This document shows positions 33,914-45,504 of a stretch of 64,000 bases of DNA, piece after piece. Origin of the DNA: Nothophaeocryptopus gaeumannii (Eukaryota; Ascomycota; Dothideomycetes; Mycosphaerellales; Mycosphaerellaceae). The notes beneath the pieces were generated by a model. That model did not search any database, was not told where the DNA came from, and saw only the letters and a list, made by a program, of their open reading frames with translations. Positions within the stretch are counted from its first letter, which is position 1. Each line of letters opens with the position of its first letter. The stretch spans positions 930,001 through 994,000 of the forward strand of contig JASISA010000023.1 of NCBI GenBank assembly GCA_031771865.1, in the 5' to 3' direction. The position numbers and the translations under genes are program-made.

Positions 33914-36683
33914 ATGTCAAACCCTTCGATCAGGATATCGCATCCTCAGCGCTTTCGACACCCGCAGCGCTACCCGTCCGCAGCACCAATGGCGATACCG
34001 AGAGCGCACGAGGCTCCTCCGCCACCATTGCCTCCGCCCTCATTCATACCAGATCTCGCCGCCGGCCACCATGATCCCGGCTGGCAGTGGGGTAACGACC
34101 CCAATGGCGCAGACTTCGGACGGCCCGCCTCTGTGAAACCTGGAAGTAGTCTGCTAGGCGGAGGAGGCATGATGAAGGCCTTCAACGGCAGGGCGACGGA
34201 GAAAGAGCAGGAGCACGCCGTGTACAACAGCATTGTAGCTGCAGACTTCGCCCGGCGAGGCAGCACCATGTCGTGCCTCTCCACCGCAACCATCACTGGC
34301 CCGCAAACCGAAATGGCAGAGGCAGAGGCAGGGAGTCTGACACCCAGCGACGACGGCAGCTTGTCAAGGCCTCCTTCAAACTACAGGTACGTTGCGCATT
34401 TCATTTTGCTTCCATGTGCAACCTCGTGTGGGACGTTACTCAGACCTACCACCGTTCAACGGTGCCGCACAACCGCAAGGCCATGGCACGATCATTGTTC
34501 AAAGCTGGAACAAGAATTCACCTTCAGCTGGCTTTGGAGATTGTGTTCAACGGCTGTACCACAAATCACCTTGACAGTCACAGCTTGCTCTTTGACATGG
34601 AAGGTATTAATGGAAAACTGCAACGAACTCGCACTTTCCGACTCAGTGCTCCCCACTATGTGTACGGCGTACCAGAGCGTCGGCTGAGCAGCGTAAGGCA
34701 ATAGCCCTACCGAGAGGTGGTTCCAAGTCTGGGTCTCGGATCGCTCTGCTTAGTTAGACGTTCGGACGGCACAGCCGCGATCGTGAATCATCGGATCACA
34801 TCAACCAACGAAACGCCAATACGTTGATTTGCGGCGTCTAGTGGATAGTCTCGGCAGCCTGGTTCCCCGTATCTTTACATATTCCCACGATCCGCAACCT
34901 TTGCCAAACATGCACGAGCAATGCTGACTTTACGTGATGCCAGACTTCAAGGCGAAAAGCAGCTGGAACAGCGGACCCTGGAAGAATCTTCTAACACTTA
35001 CGACAAACAATTATTGAGTCGCATCGGAGGACCTTCAAATGGACCACCTACACCCAAGCGAACATCACTGTCGTACGGACCTGGCAGCATGCAAGAAACC
35101 GCGCATCTTGCGCACGCCGAGAGCGAACGACGGAATTCTCAGCTGAGACCCCTCTCGATGCCTGAGAGACGCCAACAAGCTTCGCTGGATTCGCCCGCTA
35201 GCTCGCGGTGGCCATCCTCAGGCACCGTTTCTCCAGGATTTATTGGATTCTGGCAGGAGCACGGTCCACCTGATTGCCGCACCGCGCCATCACGACACAG
35301 CAGCCTGACGTTCGACGACAGCATATCGCAGCGAGGCAGTTACGATGCATCAATGTACATCCAAGAAGATTTGATGGAGGATGGTCCTATGAGCAACCTC
35401 AACATTCACGACCGCCTTGATCGAAGCCCTGGGTCAGACGAGTGTGCGAGAGCAGGAACGAAACGACGCGCATCCTCACCCCCACGAGATCCAGCACGAG
35501 AGGAGCGGTCATCTGTCAGTAGTGCCTCAGGACACAGCGAAATATTTCACAGACGGTCCATGCAGCAGCTGCCGAGAGCCTCTCCAGTGTCCAGGTTTCA
35601 TCCGAGCCACTCTTCCGTGTCATCAGCGTCGTCTTACGGCCCGCGGCACGGATCTCTCGGGTCCTCACTTGGCGTAGCCAGTATTCCAAGTAGTGCCACC
35701 AGCTATGGATCCGGACGGATATCTCCTGGCGCCTTGTCCCCTGCAGTTTTCGAACCGGATGTCAGAATCCATTCGCAATACGGTGTCTCCAAGCCGGTCA
35801 GCCCGAATTCTGCGACAGCCAACCTGCCGCATCAGCGGACTCTGTCGGAGAGCACACAAGGAGGACAGGCACAGCGTAGTCCTGCTGAAAGCGCAATTCA
35901 CTCCCGGAACGGCTCCTTGTCTCAGGTTCAAGGCATGTTCATATGCGAATGCTGTCCGAAGAAGCCGAAGAAATTTGAGTCGGAAGACGAACTGCGGCTG
36001 CACGAGTTGGAAAAGCAATATACATGCGCGTATTGTCCGAACAGGTGAGACTCAGATTCTCAGAGTGACATGTTGTCTCCGCTGACGTTCACGACAGATT
36101 CAAGAACAAGAACGAAGCCGAACGTCACCAGAACTCTTTACATTTGCGCAAGCATAGCTGGTCGTGTGCCGCACTCGCTGGTGTTGAAGCGGCATACCAC
36201 GGCTCACTGTCCGGTACTGGCCGAGATGTTTGTGGCTACTGCGGCGAAGAGTTCCCTAACCCACCGCAATGGGACTTGCGTGCTGAACACCTGAACCACG
36301 TTCACAAGTTCGGCGAGTGCAATCAGGCCAAGAAATTCTTCCGAGTGAGTTGTGAACCTGTTGTCTAGCTCGGTTTGATCGAACTAACTCCTGAGAAGGC
36401 CGATCACTTCCGACAACATTTGAAGCACAGCCATCAAGGCACTTCTGGTCAGTCATAGGACCTTATGTGGCCTGTGGCAACATGCTGACTTGATACAGGG
36501 AAATGGACCAACATGCTTGAAATAGCGTGCATGCAAGACGAACCACTCCCGGAGAAGCGCGTGGTCTCGCAAGGCGGTCAACAAGTTCCACCTCCACACC
36601 CTTCACCGCCGACACTAATGGTGACCACTTCTGGACTGTCGACTTCACAAAAAGGGAATGGAGCTACAAATGCACCAAGCTAA
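33914..36683 (+). CDS. C2H2 zinc-finger transcription factor-like protein
   Basis: Five exons: 33914-34386, 34944-36044, 36098-36344, 36399-36447 and 36499-36683; about 684 residues. The first 520 residues are low complexity and rich in Ser and Pro. The zinc-finger region then reads MFICECCPKKPKKFESEDEL, with YTCAYCPNRFKNKNEAERHQ and DVCGYCGEEFPNPPQWDLR. It continues with HVHKFGECNQAKKFFRADHF and RQHLKHSHQGTSGKWTNMLE, across four exact splice joins. This arrangement is conserved in many filamentous ascomycetes as uncharacterised C2H2 regulators. Intron 1 (34387-34943, 557 bases) is unusually long. Its donor GTACGT and its GCTGAC branch point both look good, but a hidden exon or an alternative start at 34921 is possible. 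Confidence 0.8.
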
Positions 36684-38700
36684 CGTGTAATGCTTCATAT
36701 GGATCAGAAGGGCTCCGCAGCATGGATTGGACTTCTGAAATGCGTACTATCGCTACGACTCTAATGACCAGCATGGACCGTTTTGTTGAGAACGAAGGAT
36801 GGAAAAGCATTGGTGACTGCATCATGTACGCATGGCATCTCATGGACGGCGCTCCAACAAAGCATGCGATTGTACGGCGTTGTCTCTTCTGGGCCTAGAT
36901 GGACGCTCCAATGTACATGTACGTGCTTTTGAGAGCAATCTTCGTGAGCGGTTTTGTACCGGCTTGGCAGCTTAATGTTCGCCTGTAGCGTTTGAGAAAG
37001 ACATCGGCAGCGCTGATGCAACTACCAGCGTACGGCCAATGCTGGTGCGATTTTCGCCTCGGCAAATTTATCAGCTACTACTACGAACGCATCAAGATTG
37101 CTACCATGCATAAAACTGCTCATCTTCAACGTCTCTCATGCTTCATCTAAAGCAACCACCCAACTGCTGCTCTCATTCCTGCGGAGAACTGCTTCCGTCT
37201 TCCCATCTTGGGTTGCAGGAAAAAAAGGCCTTGGAGTCCTGATCAGCCACAACCGCCCCACCTTTGACGGGAGAGGAGTAAGGGAGGATTTCTGCTGACA
37301 CTCGCGGGAAGGAATGAATACGCCATGGGAGAGCTTCTCAGCTGCGTGAGCACTTGTCTCCCCCGCAGCGAATAACAATCTGCCAGCAAGCGAAACGATG
37401 AGCGGTATGTGTACCCATGTAGGCAGTTACTGCGGTCTGGAGGAACATGATCATAGCAACGTTGCAAAGAGAACCATACCGTCGTATTATGATGGTCTTT
37501 CTGGCAGATGATTATCAGGATGCGCTTTGTGGCACTGAGGCTGCGTCCGTATAATGCAGCGTGCCTCTGAACGACTGAGGTCGCCTCCACCAATCAGAGC
37601 TGCGCAGCACATGAACGCCACCATCCTTGCTCGCTGCTGCATGTGCGTATGTAAGCAGACTAATAGTAAGCTCTCACGTGGCTGAAACTCTTTCTCTGCG
37701 GACGAAACGGACGAAGTCTTGGAAGCGCTTCTTTTAGACTTTCATTTTGCGTTACGAGATCAACTATGCGCATAACTATTCAAGATATTTCCGCGGCCGA
37801 GGACCCTCTTCCTTTGGCCTCTGGATGCCATGTCGGCTTCTTCGGCTCGCTATGGACGCCACAAAGATCGGGACCCGGATATTGTCTTGGCCCGTCGCCT
37901 TACGAGCACCAACCAGACACGGCCTGACGGCGTCTTTCCGTGGACAGAGCATCATCCTACGATCGACAGCAGCCACGCACAACGGCCGCGATGTTGGCCA
38001 CGGAGAAGCCCACACGAATTTCACGAAGGAGCCATCGACGCCGATATCTGCGGCAATCCTTCAGTACCACTTTTTACGAAAGATATTTGCATGCCTATTC
38101 TCAACAACACCTTCCTACATCGCCTTGCAGGAAGCTGAACACGAACACCATGTTGCCGGTGGTGGGCATCGTATAACGTATGCATGCGCGGAGGCAATGC
38201 GCTCCACGTCACAATTTCATGAGGAAGACACGCCTCGTCAATACCGCAACAGTGAGGCGCTGATCTAGGCGCGCATTCGCAATTCGCGGCTAGTGAGGTC
38301 GAATCCGCCGATCCCACTCGGACAAGTACTGGTCTGCTGGCACCACTGAAGCAGCTGAGATCTGAGCACGCAGGAACAAGAAAATACTCAAAGTCCAAAT
38401 CATGGTACGAAGACTATCCGGACGGACTGCAGAAGTGCTGAATCATCAATCCGAGTGAAAGGATTGAAGAGTGCGGGATGTCTCAGTTACATGCTCCTAC
38501 GTTGTTGGCTGGCGTGCTCGTAAAGCTGCCAGACTGGATGGCGAGCCTTGGAGGCACAACGGTCCGAGTCAGCTGCGGCGGGTACCACACACGAGGCTGC
38601 CTGTATGTCTCAGCCTTTCAGCCTTGAAGGGCAGCGATCACAGGGATGATCGAGCTCCTTCATCTGCAGCATCTGCGAGTTACGCGAAAATAGCTGGATC
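36684..38700. other. Intergenic or decayed sequence
   Basis: No intact gene. Between 37740 and 38270 all three plus frames carry short coherent pieces that do not join (for example FFGSLWTPQRSGPGYCLGP). This may be the 5' end of the decayed gene that follows. Confidence 0.35.
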
Positions 38701-38739
38701 GGGAAAAGAGCTTGACACTTTTCCAGCCACAGGGACCTT

Positions 38740-40708
38740 CAACCGCAGACAGAGTTCGAGCATGTCTCAGATCTTAACTCCCAAAGGATGAGGGAATTTG
38801 CCGGTCGTACGGAATACTATAGCAGACCTGGAGCTATCCGAAGGGTTGACCCTCACTTCAGCTGTGGATGAAGGATCAATGTGGGACACAGGATCTTCAG
38901 GCAGTCTTGAAGAACCCGTCGGGCCGTCTCATAAGGCACGCAGGTCTTTCCTCAACACACTCCTTCCCGAATACCAGTCATCAGGAACCCCGAATTTCGC
39001 AGATTTGAAGCTCTGAGGATGGACTGTCGAAACCAAAGCATGAAGCAGACGATCAATTCTCCGCTGGCCAAGCCCTAAGTGACCGACTCCAAGCACGAAA
39101 AGAGGAATTTGTGCGAAAGTTCAGATCGGGAAAGAATGAGCAAGGCATGAGAGGAGGTGCGAATAATGCAAGCATCATCATGATATTGCGTCCCGGACAA
39201 TGGCTCCACTGTGCGTCTATTCGGATGTCCACGATCTGGAGTTCAGGAGACTGTCCGCCCAACATGAACACGGTACGCGAAGGATGCTGTCGTTGATGCT
39301 CTTCAGTCCAGACCTGGAAGTCTATGGCAGAGCCCCAATTCCCCTGTCGCTTTTCCCGTCCCGCTCGACGTCAGGCTACTGTGGTGGACATTGTCTGACA
39401 TGTTGGCTAAGCTGGAAGAAGATGGTTCCGCTCAACAATCCCGCTGCTGTTTGATCTTCACATGCAAGTCTAACACTTCGCATAGACACGTGCCGAAGTG
39501 ATATCAGCAATCTCGCAGAATGCACTCGACATGGTTGACGATAGTCGTTTTGAAGAGGACAGGATCGCGATGCGACAGCAGACGGGCTTGTCTGATCAAG
39601 CAATCCGCTTTTGACAGGATGCGTCACTGCAGCTTATTTACAGGAGGGGCGCTTTTGTGATGGAAGGTACCTGCCATCTGATGCTCAGCCGTGAAGATGC
39701 TGCGTCGACGGCTGAGCACAGCTGCCCACCCCGACGAGCCCCTTCAAGCTACTCACCCTGCGATTCCATTGATTCTGAGTTGCTCAGGCCTGAGACTGTT
39801 TCAAGTCTTCGACTGCCAGAACAGATTGGCTCATATCATGAGAGAGGTTCTGGTTGAAATTTCAGAGTCGATGTCTTAAGATGTGATGTCTCAATCGAGT
39901 CTGAAATCGAGCGCAGCATCGCGTGGAAAGATATATAAGAAGCTCGGCTACAAGAGTACTCTCGTCGGATATATTAAACACGGCGGTAAGTGTAACGCTG
40001 GATCGCAACACTCACTCTCTCGCAGCACCGGACCACCAGGTATACCAGGGCTCAATCTTGTTCCTGCCAATCGAAGATGACGTTCAGCAGAGCTACGACG
40101 CCCGTCATGGCAGCCCGATACCAGACGCGTTACCACCAATAATCAGGACCAGATGCGGTGGGATATCACAACGTGCTCCGCAACACATATACAAACATAA
40201 CATATTGGTGCTGTCAAAATCACAGTCAATGCCGGAATCCGTTGATCTCGTTACGGTATGGCAGTTTTCCACATTTGACTGCATAGCTATGGCTGATTAA
40301 TTTGAGCAGATCACGAGACCGAGCAAGGAGAAGCTTATGGAGCACTGGTATGCTCGAGAGCACCATGAGCGTTTCTTACCCATCGCGCCAGCTCCACGCC
40401 ACCCTTTGAACACCACGGACGGCTTCACTACCAGTGGCGCAGGTTGGGTGTCACCGCCGCAGCCAAGCTTCGACCTGTAGTCTACTCTCCGTTACAGAGA
40501 ACGTTTTGGACAAAACGTGCAGTGCTATGTCGATCTGACACAAGTTTACACCATGGAATGGCGAGATCTCCGACCGTCCAAATTTGGTGGCATCGATGAA
40601 TTCGGTGATCGTCGTATGCAGCTAACCAAAGATTCGATGGCTGTGGTGTTCAATCTGGCTGAGATTGTGCACAACTACAGGCCTGATCGCAATCAGGATC
40701 CTCGCTGA
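38740..40708 (+). pseudogene. Decayed gene of unknown family
   Basis: Successive coding-like segments switch frame many times. Near 38770 is DLNSQRMREFAGRTEYYSRP. Near 39060 is AGQALSDRLQARKEEFVRKF. Near 39300 is LQSRPGSLWQ, leading to LDVRLLWWTLSDMLAKLEED. Near 39530 is DDSRFEEDRIAMRQQTGLSD. At 40315-40708 is LMEHWYAREHHERFLPIAPA, then, after an in-frame stop at 40479, QNVQCYVDLTQVYTMEWRDL. Stops and frame changes separate most pieces and few have splice signals. The pieces have normal codon use, so this was probably one large gene. I do not recognise the protein; remnants may extend from 37740 to 41430. Confidence 0.5.
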
Positions 40709-41485
40709 TTTCGAAGGCTGGAAGGCCTGATGAGACGCTGGTGTCTCGCAACGGTAAGTAAGAAGACAGGTACTTCTTTTGTCCCTTTACCTCTCTGAGA
40801 AACGGCGTCTCTCTCGTTTGTTCAATTTCGTTCTTGAGCAAATTGCGTGCTGGTCATGCAAAAGAATACAAAAGTCTCGAAAGTTTCAGACAGCAAATAG
40901 TCTACAGTGTTGTTGCAATCCTCCTGAAGCGCGAGTCTATGACCATGTACCACGGAATAGTTCGGAACGTACTTTCAAATGCCCTGGCCAAAACGGCCCG
41001 AAAAGCTACGACACAAGCTTAGGTCCAACCTCACCTGAGCACAATCACCGTACCAGAAAACAATATACATGTGTGGAAACACTGCAGCACCCCGCACTTT
41101 CTCCCGCCTCGCGAGACGAATGGGGCCCAAGCAGCTCTCGCAAATGATTGAGGTGTTTGCGAGCCGTCTGGTTGGACACAGGATTGTCCACAATGTCCAC
41201 GGAGTGATTGGATGGTATTGTACTGGCTCAGACAACCACGTTGATCGAGACACGTTTACAAGAACGTACTGCAGGAAGATTTACTCCCCCGTATACGGAA
41301 GACCGCAACCCTCCGAAAGAGGACCTGATCCCTGTCACATTGGACGGATCGAAGGAGACATGGGAAGTCGAGACGAATACAACTTGAGCAGCTACAAGCA
41401 GCAGATGATGGCGAGACAGTCTCAAAGTTAGCTCCGAAGAACAACACTATACAACACGGTGAACATCAAGACTCGTCATTCAACA
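40709..41485. other. Probable continuation of decayed sequence
   Basis: Pieces such as YKSLESFRQQIVYSVVAILL (near 40870) and MGPKQLSQMIEVFASRLVGH (near 41118) occur in different plus-strand frames without a joinable model. They may belong to the same relic as the preceding entry or to a second broken gene. Confidence 0.3.
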
Positions 41486-41788
41486 ATGTCCTCAAACCGC
41501 CTCTTCCAATCCTCAATCCTCTCCCTCCAAAACGACGTCCCCTACCTCCTTGGTCGAAAAGCAGCTACCAAACCCTCAACCAAAACGCCACTGAATTCAA
41601 TTGCGGTCGCTCAGCTCAAAGCGAAGGCCTCATCAAAATCGCCCGTCCCAAAAGTCCCCGAGATAGCTACTGTATATTCAAAGTGCCCTCAGAAGGGACT
41701 GCTGAGTGGAATCGACCCGAGAACGAAAAGCGCGCCTTCGCCATGTATGGTCAGGGTTCTCCACGGGGCTGGAGAGACGAAAGAGTGA
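41486..41788 (+). CDS. Small hypothetical protein
   Basis: ATG-initiated frame of 100 residues starting MSSNRLFQSSILSLQNDVPY. The first part uses C-ending codons strongly, typical of expressed genes here. It is Lys/Ser/Pro-rich in the middle and ends GAGETKE. There is no signal peptide or known domain. A second frame (41683-41865) overlaps the 3' half and also reads sensibly (EWNRPENEKRAFAMYGQGSP), so an unrecognised splice or frameshift near 41650-41700 is possible. Confidence 0.42.
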   Translation: MSSNRLFQSSILSLQNDVPYLLGRKAATKPSTKTPLNSIAVAQLKAKASSKSPVPKVPEIATVYSKCPQKGLLSGIDPRTKSAPSPCMVRVLHGAGETKE

Positions 41789-42411
41789 GCGAGTGTTTGG
41801 GAAGTAGGGAGGGGGTTGGACAGATGAAGACGAAAATGTGTCGGAGGAAGAGCAAGCAGCATTGAGATGATTTCCTGGTCATGGTTTGAGAGACACGGGA
41901 GGCTAGGAGAGCTTTGCATGCTTGTACTGTCGAGTGCTGCGGCTCGATAGCGGAAGACTGCTGCTGTCTTGCACAATTTTCCCGAGTCATCGACTTGTCG
42001 TTTCATCCCACGCGTGCTAAGTTCCTTTCGTTAGAAGTCGGAACATGAGGACTGGGGAGCTTGGAGGCTCGCACGATGGCATAAGAATTTTCAGGTCGCC
42101 ACGGATTGATTCCTGTTAGCATTACCATTGTCGATCGAGCAAGTTCCGTTCGCATTGCTGACAGCTCTCCAAAGTCTTCATCACATCGATCACCCAGCAA
42201 CATTTAGACTTGCTGCCTCTTCAGAATCACACTTTCCAATTCGTCGACGTCTCAACATCTGGCTTGGTCAGCCTTTACCCAACAGCGATCACCAGTCTTG
42301 TCGTCCATCACCACACACCTGCCACCAGCACCGCTGGCCAATGCACACGATAAAATCTCAAACGACAGACTTCCCGATCGACAACCTTCTTGCAAAACCA
42401 GTCCTGACAAT

Positions 42412-42801
42412 ATGGCACCAGTCAGATACCGCTACATCCCTTCTCACTCGTTCGATAACCAGTATGTCTCTTCTCACCTCTTTCAACTCAGCCATACTGA
42501 CTCCAGCACCAGATTTGAGCCTCTTGCCACTTCCTTTTCAGCAGTGGAATTCTACGCCCAACAGATGAAAGCTAGTGAAGCACTGATCAAGCATCAACAA
42601 TCGCAAGCTACGGTCTATCAGACGTTGGTCCAGAAGCTTGTCCTCAACCGGTGGAGGGATGTTGTGGAGAGGAGGAAGAAATTCGCTTTGATGGTGTTGA
42701 TGGTGTTGAGGATGAAGGTGGTGATGAAGGGAGTGTTGGCTGAGCCGAGGGGATGGGTTGATGAGGTCGGGAAGTTATGTTTGGTTTCTTGGACGGGTTG
42801 A
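42412..42801 (+). CDS. Hypothetical protein with a short in-frame intron
   Basis: From the ATG at 42412 the frame is open to 42801. Within it, 42462-42512 has a strong donor (GTATGT), a branch point (ACTGAC) and an acceptor (CACCAG). Splicing yields exons 42412-42461 and 42513-42801 and a protein of 112 residues. The intron is 51 bases, a multiple of three with no stop, so an unspliced product of 129 residues is also possible. The middle is helical (VEFYAQQMKASEALIKHQQS) and the C-terminal half is basic. No domain is recognised, and further exons upstream cannot be excluded. Confidence 0.5.
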   Translation: MAPVRYRYIPSHSFDNQYVSSHLFQLSHTDSSTRFEPLATSFSAVEFYAQQMKASEALIKHQQSQATVYQTLVQKLVLNRWRDVVERRKKFALMVLMVLRMKVVMKGVLAEPRGWVDEVGKLCLVSWTG

Positions 42802-42889
42802 TGGGTTGGCTATCGAGGGAAGGGGTATGGGTCAGAGGTGGGACTATAAAAAAAGTTGCTTCACAATTGCTTTCTGTGTCGTCGTCTTT

Positions 42890-43774
42890 TTATTGATCTT
42901 CATGGCGTCTTTGACGTCTACGGCGTCTTTCATGAGGTTCTTGGCCTAACTTGAACCCGAAGACCTTAGGTTGTCTACTAGCTGAATAATGGTCATGCGC
43001 CGAACGTGCTTTGGCCATTTCAACTGTATCTCGTGTTTCGGCCTTCTCTGTAACACGAGGTAGGTGAGCTTTTGGCATCTTGGTAATAGACGACAGGCCA
43101 GTAAGCTGAGTCGGCATTGAAAACCATGCTTGGTCCTCACTCAGGAGCTTTTCCGGTCCGACCCGTTTTTGCAGCCACTCCACGCATCTCTTTTGACCAT
43201 GGTGTTTCGCATAGTCCAGCGCAGTCCAACGAAGTTCGTCTTTGATGTCAAGAAGTGCTCCATGCTGTACCAGGTGGCGGAGCAAGCTCAAACCTCCATC
43301 CAGAGCGGCCGTCATTGCTCTCGTCATGCCATTCGAGCTCTTGCTATTAGTGTCTACTGCGTGCTTGATCAAGAGCTTGACCATGCTGGCGCTGAATGAC
43401 AAATGTATCGCCGTCAAGTCAGCAGTATCGCAGACATCGCGGGGCAAGCTTGAGAAGGTCCTGGTTGAGTTTATCCTGCCTTTCTTGATCCACTGGATCT
43501 GGGCTTCTCCATGCGTGGTGATACGTGTTGTAGACGTTGCCGTTGTGCTGCCTCGAATTTTCGCTAGCTGAGATGCCAGTGTATTGAGACTGGCGCAGGT
43601 TCTCGGCGTCCATGTGGTATCATCACGCCGGGATATTCTGTGTTGCTGGCGAGGCTGATAGCTCTGAGTAAGTCTTTGTAGGAGAAGAATCGTCGACGGA
43701 AGAAGAATAACGGTTTGTATAGACGATGCAGCCTGATGGTGAGAGATGAGGCTGTTCAGCTGCAGAGCACCCAT
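42890..43774 (-). CDS. Ankyrin-repeat protein
   Basis: Single frame of 294 residues. Residues about 115-210 form two to three degenerate ankyrin repeats: TADLTAIHLSFSASMVKLLI, GGLSLLRHLVQHGALLDIKD, and WTALDYAKHHGQKRCVEWLQ. The N-terminal 110 residues are Thr/Arg-rich with no domain, and the C-terminus is very basic. Ankyrin repeats mediate protein binding; the partner is unknown. Short introns in the N-terminal part are possible. The gene is convergent with the small gene at 42412. Confidence 0.62.
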   Translation of the reverse strand: MGALQLNSLISHHQAASSIQTVILLPSTILLLQRLTQSYQPRQQHRISRRDDTTWTPRTCASLNTLASQLAKIRGSTTATSTTRITTHGEAQIQWIKKGRINSTRTFSSLPRDVCDTADLTAIHLSFSASMVKLLIKHAVDTNSKSSNGMTRAMTAALDGGLSLLRHLVQHGALLDIKDELRWTALDYAKHHGQKRCVEWLQKRVGPEKLLSEDQAWFSMPTQLTGLSSITKMPKAHLPRVTEKAETRDTVEMAKARSAHDHYSASRQPKVFGFKLGQEPHERRRRRQRRHEDQ

Positions 43775-44073
43775 GTTGGTTTCTAGCCAAACCGTTACCG
43801 AATCAATGTGATACCTATCTTTGCCAGCTCATCCTTCAGCCACGCTCAATGAAGCCTCCCAATACGGGTCTGGCTGTTGCGAGTCACGAGATAGACCTGA
43901 AATGAAAGCGCCGGCTGGACTTGAACTTGAATTTGAACTGAATGTGGTCATCTGTCGCATGATACCTCATACTCATGTATCACGTCTCTTCACTCCCTCT
44001 CCTGCTCCCCTCCACACTCTTACTATCCTTCCTCTTCACGCCCAACATAATCTCATCCACCTTCCTCCTATTC

Positions 44074-44880
44074 TCAAGCGCGCGGACCGTCTTTGCGAAA
44101 AGACACCTTCTCCACACCCACATTCTCATTCCCCTCTGCATCCTTCTTCAACTGATACACATACAGCACCAGCACATCTCCTTGCACATCCATCAGCACA
44201 AAGGATGGAATGTTCTCGTCTTCTTCATCCGATTCGGGCAATGTCTCGTCTAGCCATGACACAGCACCCGTAGCTGAGCCCGGGTTGACGAAGAATTTCC
44301 CTTCCATCTCGTAGGCTTCGAATTGACATGTTCCGCCCCAGCAAAGCACATCAACGTCCATTTGGCGGGCGGCGATGAGGAGGGCGTCTGGGTCACCGGG
44401 TGGGATTATGGTGTCGCCATGTGTGAAGCCGATGCGGAGGTTGCCGTGCGTGACAACCTTGCTCAGCGCTGTTGGTATGGGAAAGCTTCCGCCGGATTCT
44501 GTGGATGGTTGCTGACCTTGTTGGAAGGGCGCGGCGGGTGCGGCGGTGGTGGAGGAGAGGGGGATATCGAAGTCGCCTTTGACGAGTTGGAGGTCGGGGG
44601 CGAGGTTGCGGAGGAAGGTGTACACGCTGGGCGACGTGAGATTGCCTAGGCAGAGGATCTGGCCGATCTTGCCGGGTGTGAGGAGTTTCTTGAACTGTAT
44701 AATGCCTTAGCAGGTGTCCAATGGATAGAGTGTTTGTGTATAGTGTTGCCTACCTTGGCCGGGATGTCCTGCCAGCTATTAGCCTGGCTGTTTCCCCATG
44801 GCGCTTCGTGTTAATCTGCTTACAATGGCGCGGTCGGGTATGAAGAGGTCAGATATGACGAGCACCAATCGTGAGGACAT
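44074..44880 (-). CDS. VPS29: Retromer subunit Vps29
   Basis: Three exons: 44824-44880, 44754-44768 (15 bases) and 44074-44694; 230 residues. The start MSSRLVLVISDLFIPDRAID matches the Vps29 N-terminus. PAKFKKLLTPGKIGQILCLG, GDFD, and a C-terminal FFVNPGSATGAVS follow, in the metallophosphoesterase-like fold. Vps29 is a core subunit of retromer, which recycles cargo from endosomes to the Golgi. Metal-binding positions are eroded: DLHIP is DLFIP and the GHTH motif reads GGTC. A Pro/Gln/Ser-rich insert of about 35 residues follows GDFD. The gene is divergent from the aminotransferase gene. Confidence 0.93.
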
Positions 44881-45504
44881 ATTGAACTGGGTTTGTTGTG
44901 TCGATATCAAGTCGCAAGTGATGGAGTTGGAGTGGGAGCTGACCTGCTCAGGCACGTAGGGCTACAATCCCCACAGGCCGAAGCTGCCGTCAACGTTCAA
45001 TGGCTGCAGAGCCGCACGAGCCAGGCGCATCCAGAATTGATCATGACCGGCAGATGAATGTTTCGCCGCATCTATTGAAAACTCACACTCAGGTCGGTAT
45101 TGTCTGCTTCCATCCACTATCTTCTCATCGTCTACATTATCCACAGGACTCTCCACAGTACTCCTTACCACGCGAAAAAGGCCCGGAGAAGGAAGAGATT
45201 ACTGTTCAGGGGTGTGTTCTGCTGGCATTGAAACTCTCTTGACTCCGAAACGTGACCTGGACGGGGGATATATCGACTCTCCAGCTTCAAGACAGCATCA
45301 TATACGCCTAGGAAAAGTCATCTTTCTTTCGCAGAAACAACCTCCAGGCAGAAGATTTTGCGGCCAAGAGGCTCTCTGCAGGAACAGCCTTCGCCTGATA
45401 GGCCATACTTTCCCTCCGACGTAATCCTGGCTGCCCCGCTGTCGAGACGGCTGCTGCGGATCGGACGAGCACCCGGTGTGCCCCTCCATCTTAAAAGGCT
45501 CCAG

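Noticed and set aside
33706..34136. Two plus-strand frames overlapping the zinc-finger gene start
   Set aside because: They are out-of-frame shadows of exon 1, which has the better codon use and a proper splice donor.
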